Shown here: piece after piece, positions 36,577 through 47,500 of the stretch
How positions within the stretch are numbered: position 1 is the stretch's first letter
How the letters are laid out: each line of letters begins with the position of its first letter
Assembly: GCF_902806685.2 (NCBI RefSeq)
Contig: NC_048549.1
Coordinates: forward strand, 12,665,594-12,729,593
DNA from: Maniola hyperantus
Lineage: Eukaryota; Arthropoda; Insecta; Lepidoptera; Nymphalidae
Direction: 5' to 3'
Length of the DNA stretch: 64,000 bases
Notes under the pieces: generated by a model
What the model was told of the DNA's origin: nothing
Seen by the model: only the letters and a program-made list of their open reading frames with translations
Database searches by the model: none
Made by a program: the position numbers and the translations under genes

Positions 36577-37618
36577 CTGAAAATATTGTTCATATAGTTA
36601 ATTATGATTATCAAATATTATAAAGTATAGGTAAAGAATATTAATTATTATTATAAGTACTAGTAACAATCATTACTATTGCGTTTAATAACAATAATAA
36701 CGTAATAAAATAATAGCTTATACTCACTGGTTCATCTTCAACCCATAACCTATCAAACTCTTTTTCAAATTTACTGACGATGTTGGGATGGGATGTTACA
36801 ATAACGCTCTCGTGGTTTGAAACCATGGCCTGGGTAGACCAGTTTAATGATCCAGACATGACAAAACCCTTACAAGGTTTCATATTTTTTTGGTGCGAAT
36901 TATGTTTTGTTAATTGTGCATGAATGTTTAATTTCTCCGCATAGGTTTTTAATATCTGTTTCCGCTTGACAGCTTTTGGACCATCTATTATGCAGAATTT
37001 ATGATGCATCAGGATAGATTTCTTGTTCGTCTGCACTTGAATGAAACCTGTAAAAGTAGAATATTGTCTTATCATTAATTTTATCAATCTTATAGTTAAC
37101 TAATTAGTAAATAAAGTTTATACAAAAATTACGTATTTTTAAGCTGAACTAAACTTACTGTACTCCTTTAGCTTCTTAATTTGAGATGGTGCAGTAAAAG
37201 CCATGTCACTATCAACAACGATTCGTATTAACACGTGCCTTTGTCCCAACCTTATCAATTGTTCAGCAATTTCAGCACTGGTTATAAGATACATACAGAC
37301 GTCTAAAGTTTCACGTGCTGATTTGATATACTTTATCAATTTGAAGCAGTTCAATTCTCTGCTCTCACTTATTGTAAAGTCTTTATTTGGTGGTACTTTT
37401 ATTGTGTGCTGGATTACATCATCAGAAAACAATATCACGTCATTTATTTCACGATTTCTAATGTTCATCATATCACAACTAACTTCATCACATGCATCTT
37501 CAGATTGACAACTTTTTTTAGAGTTGAAAAAGTAATTACATATTTTTTTTACCACTTGGGAAGCAACAACAACCGTAGCTGTGGATGCTAAAAGAAACTT
37601 TGCACTTTTCCAATCCAT
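36556..37618 (-). CDS. zuc: Zucchini / PLD6 (mitochondrial cardiolipin hydrolase family) nuclease, 3 exons
   Basis: Spliced gene: exon 1 at 37618-37159, exon 2 at 37047-36728, exon 3 at 36576-36556 (801 nt, 266 aa). Zucchini is an outer-mitochondrial-membrane endonuclease that trims precursors in piRNA biogenesis; this role is family knowledge. Seen here: an N-terminal hydrophobic segment (residues about 8-23) that fits the membrane anchor, a cysteine-rich stretch (C37, C43, C48), and one phospholipase-D HKD motif (H168, K170, D175 in HHKFCIIDG) followed by GSLNWS. One HKD per chain and about 250 aa are usual for PLD6, which dimerises. An in-frame TAA at 37631-37633 lies 15 nt upstream of the ATG, with A at -3, supporting this start. 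Intron 1 is GTAAGT...ACAG and joins in frame. The last exon is less certain: exon 2 could read on to a stop at 36641 (see findings). A candidate AATAAA lies at 36472-36467. Confidence 0.88.
36728..37047 (-). CDS. zuc: zuc exon 2 (HKD catalytic exon)
   Basis: Begins after a TTTTACAG acceptor and completes the split Ser codon. It carries the HKD motif and GSLNWS, with the catalytic His at residue 168. A consensus GTGAGT donor follows CCA at 36727, which is why I end the exon here. Confidence 0.85.
37159..37618 (-). CDS. zuc: zuc exon 1
   Basis: Codes for residues 1-153 plus one base: membrane anchor, cysteine-rich linker and the first half of the PLD fold (ELNCFKLIKYIKSA, then VLIRIVVDSD). It ends at a GTAAGT donor at 37158. 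Confidence 0.88.
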
Positions 37619-38222
37619 TTTAGCGTTTTTTTAGGTTTTTACTATAAACAAAACTTTCACTGCAAATATTCCACCATAATGCTCACGCATTTGATTGTTA
37701 TTTTTTTTCAAACTACCTACAAAGTGGGATCCATCAGAAATGTGAGAAATGTGTACTTAACTAGTTAAGTATTTAATATTATTATATTTTTAATTTTGTG
37801 ATATGTTTATATTTTATTTATCAAAATGTATGTTCAATGTTCAAAATAATAATTTAACCAAATCTGAAATATTAAATATTTTGAAATAAAAATAAAAAAT
37901 GAGGATAAAAACGAGTGAATGAAACGAGTGAATGAAAGTAGTTGTCAAGCTGTCTAGTGTATTGTGTCATTTCCCGTATTTAGTCTGTGGTCTGTGTTCA
38001 ATCAAAATATTTGTTTTTGTTGAGCGATTTTTATCGATCAAAATCACACACGAAAATACAATGAAAATACAAAGAAAACAATTGTGATTTATTAATGTTC
38101 TTTATGAAAACACTATGAAACAGTTATAATAATTACAAAGTATTGCACAGTTCTTAAAGAACTGAGTTCATATTAGAGTTTAGTAAACATAACTCGGACT
38201 GCGCATCGCAGTTAGCAAAAGT
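37619..38222. promoter_or_regulatory. divergent intergenic region between zuc and the GH31 gene
   Basis: About 600 bp separate the two start codons, which face away from each other. It must contain both 5' untranslated regions and core promoters unless distal non-coding first exons exist. It is AT-rich and free of the repeat families seen elsewhere in the window. I see no convincing TATA box or named factor site. An in-frame TAA at 38190-38192 closes the GH31 frame upstream and another at 37631-37633 closes the zuc frame. Confidence 0.6.
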
Positions 38223-38593
38223 ATGCCGAAAATCCCGTACAAGGCTGAAAAATGCCAGGACGAGGACGAAGACTATGAAATAGTTTCATTCGAAGACTTC
38301 TGTGATAAGTCGCCAGGTTCTAAAACTGATTTATTAACGCTGAACGATAATATCAACTACCGACTTTACTATGAGAGCGATAAAGGTTCTAATATTGCTG
38401 AAAATGGTGAACCGTCAACTCGTAATGTTGGTATGCACACCGAGACCTCACTGAATGGTCCTAAGAATGCATCGTATAAAAGGAAATTGTCTTTTGCTCC
38501 TTTTGGAAAAACTGACAAAACAAATCGTGGACCCCTTTTCGGTGGTGTGATACCAAGACCACAGAATGAAGAAGAATCTTCGAGAGAGCATAG
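38223..38593 (+). CDS. GH31 exon 1: cytosolic tail
   Basis: Residues 1-123 plus two bases; donor GTGGGT. Very acidic near the start (DEDEDYEIVSFEDF). The start is the first ATG after an in-frame TAA, with A at -3. Confidence 0.85.
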
Positions 38594-41500
38594 GTGGGTA
38601 CAGTGCGCGCAAAACAAGTAGTCCAATCTGAAGACAAGGCGTAAGATTGCTTATTGAAGATCTCAGCTGGGCTTGTGCATTTAATTGTTAGTCTGGGTAC
38701 ATAATATGTTTTCCTAGCTAAACTATGTTTATGCGTTAGTCATCGTCATCATACAGAGCACTTGTTTCCTCTCAGAGTGAGAAGGGTTTTGGCAAAGGTC
38801 TACCACACTGGCCAAGTGTAGATTGGCAGACTTCACAGACCTTTGAAAACATTATGGTGAACTCTCAGTCATGCAGGTTTCCTCACGATGTTTTCCTTCA
38901 CTGTTAAAGCGAGTGATATTTAATAACTTCAAATGCACATAACTCCGAAAAGTTAGAGGTGCTTGCTCAGGATCGAACTTCCGATCTCCAATTAGGAGGC
39001 AGACATCCTAACCTCTACCTAGGCTATCACAGCTTAGCCTATATGTATTAGAATGACTTAATAAAACTCAGCTGTAGGTACTTGATAAAAATATCATTCA
39101 ATATTAATTCACATAATAAAAACATTGATTACTTTGTTTACTCTTAAGGTCAATAAATACTGTTTAGACAGTAATCATTGTACAGTGCATTGAACCTTTA
39201 TAGTATAAAGATCAATCCTTTGTTACAAATTATACAGAGTTTATTGAGTTACAAACATAATTCACTTCTATAAAATTGTTGAATAGAATTTAACATTTTG
39301 TGTGTGACTTATTAAGTACTTGTATTTGAGGTCCAAAAATCTTACTCAGTTGGGTTTTAGGTGTGAAAATAAAATGAAAGGGTATGTTGTTTGTACTATA
39401 GGTAGCTAACTAGTTATAATACTAGTTTTTAAGACTGAAGGGGGAATATCTTTCTAAGTGGGGAGTCTATTTTAGAGAATACCTACAAACAAAATCAAAC
39501 TTTTGAGACGGCAGTCTAAAAAAATATTAATAAAACTTATCAAAAATAAGTAAAAAAATTTACTTAATAACAAATACTATATATAAAAAAAAATTGTTTT
39601 TGCCGATGGTATATTTTATTTGGGCTGACGTCACTGTTATGAAACTGAGTCATTGTTCCAGCGCAATAGCAATTTGCATGACTAATACACATTCCTCATT
39701 TTTATTATTTTAGATGATTTATCACACTTGCTGTATATCATAGCAGAGAAAAATATATATTTAATTGTATATTGACATTAATTGACCCTTGATTATCTTT
39801 TATTATGTTTAGAACTTGAGATATTAATAATGTTATTACTATATATCCTACTTTCCCCCACTTTATACTTATACCTACTTATTACAAGTCTACAATGTCT
39901 GAAATAGTATAATTTACTCTGCTCAGTCATTGTTGGATTGTTTTAAAGACATCACATAGATTTTGTTTTATAAATTACTAGCTGACCCGGCGAACTTCGT
40001 ACCGCCTAACAGTTAACTCTTTTTTTTTTTAATACTTTAGCAACATTCAAGTTTTATATATAGTCAAGTGTTTTGCCTTCCCGGAACCCCTCCACTAACA
40101 CTTAAACTTTATGGTATGGTATTAAAGTTTAAATTGACTATAAGTATTATTACGAATTTTTTGTATGGGAATATAGAAAAGTGTTGGTTTTAGACTTTTT
40201 CAGGCATTTTTTTTAAATTTTCCCTCCCTAAGAACCATCCTCGTACTTCAAGGAATATTATAAAAAAGAATTAGCAAAATTGGTTCAGCTGTTCATGAGA
40301 TTTGCGCTTAGCAACACATTCAGCGATTCATTTTTATATATAGAAAAAAGAAGATAATTCATACAATATTTACAATTCGATTGTTTCTCATATAATTTAA
40401 CTTTTGTTCTTTTTCACTTTTTGTATTCCAGATACGAGAGATTTTCCCACAGTCGCGGCTGGCTGGGTCGTTGTTGGGAGACCACATCGAACCTATTTCC
40501 CGGGATGGTGGCCATGGCACTGCTTTGCGCGCTGTGCGTGGGCGCGTGGTGGGCGGTGGGCGGCGCCCTGGGCGGGGGCTGGGGTGATGATCATTATAGG
40601 TAAGTGTCAAAAACCCTGACTATTTAACATGGGTGTTTTTGGATTAGATAATCTAAATATTTAAAACAAAAAGGTGACTGACTGACCGACTGACTACCTG
40701 ACTGATCTATCAACGCACAGCTCAAACTACTGGACGGTTCGGGCTAAAATTTGGCATGAACGTAAACATTCGCTAAGAAAGGATTTTTGAAAATTCAACC
40801 CCGAAGGGGGTAAAATAGGGGTTCGAAATTTGTGGAGTCCACGCGGACCAAGACACGGGCATAAGCTAGTAATCTATAAACGAACGGAAATTGCAACAGA
40901 GGTTTAGTCTGTTTTTTCCCTACCTTGAAGTAAACGAGTAGCTTCTGACTGAAATGCGTTAGATGCGCGAACCGCGCGTTGCTGCGTTACCGCGAACGTG
41001 GGTTCTTCTCAGACCTGGACGCGTTTGGAACCCTCGTAGCTTTAGTTTTAAGTACGTATTAATTATCACCACTATATCATATCATCTTACAAATAAAAAT
41101 TTATGACAATCAGGAAGCGTAAAATTTTACCAATTCTGAATAAATAATTTGAGTTTGAACTTTGAACTGAAAATGAAATCATGATACGAGTGAAAAGGTC
41201 TAAAGGGCCGGGTGAATTGCGTCGCTTACGCGTTTCTTCGAGAAGGTTCCTGCGATTTGTTTACCTTTTAAGCAAACTAAGAAAAACTAGCTATCCAACT
41301 GTACATGAATGCAAACAAACAAATATGAAAACTAAAGTATATCATCGATCATAGTTTAATGAGCTTGTGAAATTAAGTTTTAAAAGTTTCTCTTGTTCTA
41401 TTGACCTATTAATTTCCAATTTTTTAGAAGACTATGGCAGCGCGCGCACCCTGACGACGTGAGCAAGCCGCTATCACCAATTATTGAAAAGGTACATTTT

Positions 41501-44500
41501 TGAAGTGAAACTTCTTTATACTCTAAAACAGAGAAAGAAGGAAGTTAGTATAGTGCCCTCTCTGTTACATAATCCCATACAAATGATAGAGACACAATTC
41601 TCTGGGCGTTAACTATTTTGAGCCACTGACCAATCACAAACGAAACTATGTTTTCTAATTGAATTTCGAATCTTTTTTGAAAAAATTTTCGAATTGAATC
41701 TCGAAAACATTTTGTGATTGTTTGCTAACTCAAAATGGTTAGCGCCCACTGAGATTTTTGTCTCTGTGATTTTTATGGGATTACATAACAGAGAGAGTGA
41801 TGTACTAACTTTTTTCCGCGGATAGAGTATAGTACTCTGATATATCTGTTTTATTTAGATTTTCCTTGCAGATAATACCAACGGAAAATCGCTACCACGA
41901 TCACAATAATCTGTCGACGAAGAACAAAATAAACATGTCCGATGTAAATAAAAAGAAGGATTACAATAAAAAGAGTGCTTACACTGAGAGGCCGGTGGAA
42001 GTGTTGCGGGAAATGTGCGCTCAGGTGGCGGACCATATGCGCTTTGACTGTCACCCGCAGGGCGGCGCTAGTGAGGAGGCATGCGCACAACGAGGTTGGT
42101 ATTACTATAGTTGAGCCAGTATGAATGTGCGAACTGGGTCATAAGTCACTTTTACAGGCCTCTCGCTCCTTATGGAACTGAAATATGATGCTCTGGTGTT
42201 GTGTGTAGTGGTAAAAAAATTGTCGATAGTCGATAACAGGTTATAAAGAGCGAGGGGAAACAATACAAAATTAGCTTCCTGCGTCCGTACGGCTTTATCG
42301 ATAACGACTTCTGCAGCATTCTCGCAACCCTATTATCGTAATGACTCAGTTCGCACGTTCATAATGGCTCAAACATATCTATAACATACCATGAACACGT
42401 TTTGTTTTTTATAATTAAAAATGGCGAGCAAACTAGCAGGCGGGTCACCTGATGTTAAGTGATTACCGCTGCCCATGAACATTTGCAGTACCAGAGGAAC
42501 CACCAATGCGTTGCCGGCCGTTCAGAAACTTGTTGGTGCCCCTTGAATAACCCCATGTTGATATCTAATGGGAACACCACTGAAGGAAGTTGATTCCACA
42601 GTTTGCATGTGCGTGGAAAGAAGGGTCTGGCACGACGGGTGGTCGAAGTGCACCAGACACCCAGGTGGTGAGGGTAATATTGTTTGCGGTGGCGTGCGGT
42701 GCGGTTGTAGATTTTTTTTATTATTATTGAATGTTTTTGATATGTGGAAATCAAAATATCTGGTAACTAAAAAAGACACAATTTGAATCTGTTGTTGTTG
42801 TTGTTGTCTGTCTTATGTTATGTACGACCTTCGCCAGTCGCGCTTTTCAGCCCTCCAAATAGTATTACACTAGCTTATGCTCGCGACTTCGTCCGCGTGG
42901 ACTACACAAATTTCAAACCCCTATTTTACCCCCTTAGGGGTTGAATTTTCAAAATTCCTTTCTTAGCGGATGCCTACGTCATAATAGCTATCTGCATGCC
43001 AAATTTCAGCCCGATCCGTCCAGTAGTTTGAGCTGTGCGTTGATAGATCAGTCAGTCAGTCAGTCAGTCACCTTTTCCTTTTATATATATAGATAGATTC
43101 GTTGATAATTATCTTGAATTTGCATTGCAGGGTGTTGTTGGAAGGCCACACCTGTCCCGGGCGCGCCGTACTGCTTCTACCCTCCACAGTACGACACATA
43201 CCACTTCGTGAACAGCACAGAGACCAAGCACGGCATGTACGTCTACTGCGGCAGGGGGAGGGACGCTGGGTACCCTAACGAATTCAACACCATCAAGTTG
43301 GACTTTAACTATGTTTCTGATGACGTGCTGCAGATTAAGGTGAGAGATTTTTGCAGGTTTCTGCACCTTAAAAGGAAAAAAGGGACCCTTATAGGATCAC
43401 TTTGTTGTCTGTCTGTCCGTCTGTCTGTCTGTAGTGTCTGTCAAGAAAACCTATAGGTTACTTCCTGTTGACCTAGATTCTAAAATCACGTTTGATAGGC
43501 AGGTAGGTCTTATAGCACATGTAAGGGAAAAAAAGTGTTCATGAACAAATAACAATATATTAACTTTCAAAAAAAAAAAATATGAAAGTGCTTTACTTGC
43601 ACATTCTAGAACAGATTTTTATTTATTTTTATGTATAATAAATACTTTTTGATTTATCTTGCAAAATGTCGAAAAAATACGACTGTAGTGTAGTCCCTCT
43701 GTAGGCGAATCTGACTGCACTTGGCCGGTTTTTTTTAACTTAAACACTAGCAGATGCCTGCGGACATGTGGATTTTTAAAATTGTATTCCTGGATAAAAA
43801 ATTGAATTGTCTCAAGGATCTGAACCATTTTTGTGCCAGATTTGGTCAATATCATTTCAGTAGCTTAGAGCGGGGAAAACGTTACAAACAGACAAATACT
43901 TTAACATTTATAGTTTGAATGTAATAGCACAGGGGCTCGATTACGGTAGAATGACAGCTACAATGCCGTCTTGCAACAAAAATCGCACAAATTCAGCCAA
44001 TCAGAACAATTGAGATTGTAATAATTATTGATGCAGGTTTTACAAAATCGATCTACTGATTTATTTTAAGCCATAAAATATGTCCCCAACAGATTTTCGA
44101 CGCGGAATTCAAGAGATTTGAGTCCCCATACCCTGAGATACCTATGGTATCGGGCCCCATATCACAGCTGAAGTATAGAGTGCAGGTCGACAGCTCAGCC
44201 GTTGGATTCAAAGTCATACGGAATTCAGACAATGTTACATTGTGAGTACATTTTATATCAGTTATCTTCATTTAGTATGGCTATCTTCATGAGTACGCGG
44301 AATTCAAGAGGTTCGAGTCTCCATACCCCGAGATACCGATGGTACCGATGGACCCATATTATAGCTGAAGTATTGAGATGGTTTCATCGCTGAATTCTTT
44401 TTTTTTTTAGAATGTTTTTTTTATTCATGTAAACTTTTTACAAGTACATATGAATAGTCAGGTAGTTTTAATTTACCACTGGTTCGGAATGCCGTTCCTA

Positions 44501-47500
44501 CCGAGAAGAACCAGAAAGAAACTCGGCGGTTGCTCTTTTTAACTTTTCAATTTACAATGTTATTATACCGTACTATACAAGCTATTGCAGCCCCGTGCAA
44601 TGCTGGAGCGAGTCAAATCCAAGCTTTTTTATCGTTTCGTGGTTCGTTCGTTTATTCACTTTCGTCCTTTCCTTTTTTTACGAATTGGGCGGACTAAATA
44701 CTGAAGAGAAATTTTCGCGCGCGGTCATTCGCTCCCGATAATAATTATCCGCTACATTCTAGCCTAGGATCCTTGGAGACAGAAGAAAAAATTCAGTACA
44801 GTATGCGGCAGAAAATAGTGTCTGGTGGGAGGCCTCGGCCGTGGCTAGTTACCACCCTACCGGCAAAGCCGTGCCGCCAAGCGATTGAGCGTTCCGGTAC
44901 GATGCCGTGTAGAAACCAAAGGTGTATGGGTTTGATAAAAACTGCCATACTCCTTCCAGGTTAGCCCGCTCCCACCTTAGACTGCATCGTCACTTACCAT
45001 CAGGTGAGATTGCAGTCAAGGGCTAACTTGTATCTTAATTCAAAAAAAAAAAAAAAAAAAAAACATCAACCTTTAGAAAGACATAGCGGTTTTTTTGAGC
45101 ATTGTCTCTGTCGTTCAAACCGACTAAACGTCACATAGGTATGACTGACGGAGACAATGCTCTACAAAGCCGATACATCATTCTAAAGGTCGATGTACAT
45201 TATTTTCTGCCGCCTACTGTATAACAATCGGAATGTTATTGGGTGACGTTGGATTCTAGAAACATTCTTTCTCTTATTCCAGAATGGACACCCAAAATAT
45301 CGGCGGACTTATCCTATCGGATAAGTTTTTTCAAATATCGTCTCTCTTACCATCGGATCACTTGTACGGACTGGGAGAGAAGCAGGCGACTTTCTTGAAT
45401 GATCTCAATTGGAAGACCTTTACTTTATTCAACAGAGATATAGCTCCGACGGAAAATGTGAGTAAAGTTTATATCATCATCTCAACCCACCGCCTGGCCC
45501 ACTACTGAGAACAGTTGCTCGATTGCGGTAGAATGACAGCTACAATGTCACGATTGCTATCACCTCAGCTGCTCGGTTGCGGTAAAATGGACAGCTACAA
45601 TGTTACGATCGCAATCACCTCAACTGCTCGATTGCGGTAGAATGACAGCTACAATGTCACGATTGCTATCACCTCAGCTGCTCGATTGCGGTAAAATGGA
45701 CAGCTACAATGTTACGATCGCAATCACCTCAACTGCTCGATTGCGGTAGAATGACAGCTACAATGTCACGATTGCTATCACCTCAGCTGCTCGATTGCGG
45801 TAAAATAAACAGCTACAATGTTACGATCGCAATCACCTCAACTGCTCGATTGCGGTAGAATGACAGCTACAATGTCACGATTGCTATCACCTCAGCTGCT
45901 CGATTGCGGTAAAATGGACAGCTACAATGTTACGATCGCAATCACCTCAACTGCTCGATTGCGGTAGAATGACAGCTACAATGTCACGATTGCTATCACC
46001 TCAGCTGCTCGATTGCGGTAAAATGGACAGCTACAATGATACGATCGCAATCACCTCAACTGCTCGATTGCGGTAGAATGACAGCTACAATGTCACGATT
46101 GCTATCACCTCAGCTGCTCGATTGCGGTAAAATGGACAGCTACAATGTTACGATCGCAATCACCTCAACTGCTCGATTGCGGTAGAATGACAGCTACAAT
46201 GTCACGATTGCTATCACCTCAGCTGCTCGATTGCGGTAAAATGGACAGCTACAATGTTACGATCGCAATCACCTCAACTGCTCGATTGCGGTAGAATGAC
46301 AGCTACAATGTCACGATTGCTATCACCTCAGCTGCTCGATTGCGGTAAAATGGACAGCTACAATGTTACGATCGCAATCACCTCAACTGCTCGATTGCGG
46401 TAGAATGACAGCTACAATGTCACGATTGCTATCACCTCAGCTGCTCGATTGCGGTAAAATGGACAGCTACAATGTTACGATCGCAATCACCTCAACTGCT
46501 CGATTGCGGTAGAATGACAGCTACAATGTCACGATTGCTATCACCTCAGCTGCTCGATTGCGGTAAAATGGACAGCTACAATGTTACGATCGCAATCACC
46601 TCAACTGCTCGATTGCGGTAGAATGACAGCTACAATGTCACGATTGCTATCACCTCAGCTGCTCGATTGCGGTAAAATGGACAGCTACAATGTTACGATC
46701 GCAATCACCTCAACTGCTCGATTGCGGTAGAATGACAGCTACAATGTCACGATTGCTATCACCTCAGCTGCTCGATTGCGGTAAAATGGACAGCTACAAT
46801 GTTACGATCGCAATCACCTCAACTGCTCGATTGCGGTAGAATGACAGCTACAATGTCACGATTGCTATCACCTCAGCTGCTCGATTGCGGTAAAATGGAC
46901 AGCTACAATGTTACGATCGCAATCACCTCAACTGCTCGATTGCGGTAGAATGACAGCTACAATGTCACGATTGCTATCACCTCAGCTGCTCGATTGCGGT
47001 AAAATGGACAGCTACAATGTTACGATCGCAATCACCTCAACTGCTCGATTGCGGTAGAATGACAGCTACAATGTCACGATTGCTATCACCTCAGCTGCTC
47101 GATTGCGGTAAAATGGACAGCTACAATGTTACGATCGCAATCACCTCAACTGCTCGATTGCGGTAGAATGACAGCTACAATGTCACGATCGCAATCACCT
47201 CTGATTGGTTGACGCTCGCTCACTATTGGCTACAATGTATTGTTGCAACAAGAATCGCACAAATTCTTCCAATCGCAACAATTGAGATTGTAATAGTGAT
47301 TGATGCAGGTTTTACGAAATCGGCAGAAGGTTTTGGCCGTTGTTCACCTCGCTGCCCAATACGGTGATTCGCTAACTTTGTGACCTACACTAAATGATAG
47401 CCACCGAGCTCATTTGACATTAATTTTTATTTTATTGGAAGTTTTTCTATGAAAAACTAGCTTATGCTCGCGACTTCGTCCGCGTGGACTACAGAAATTT

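Noticed and set aside
36641..37087. 148-aa single-exon protein in place of zuc exon 2
   Set aside because: Its first residues are intron sequence upstream of a good acceptor, and the frame joins exon 1 exactly; it is an exon, not a gene.
38369..38626. 85-codon minus-strand frame
   Set aside because: Antisense shadow of GH31 exon 1.
45511..47209. CRISPR-like array of regular repeats
   Set aside because: Units are head-to-tail with no unique spacers, sit in a eukaryotic intron, and derive from a MITE; this is a minisatellite.
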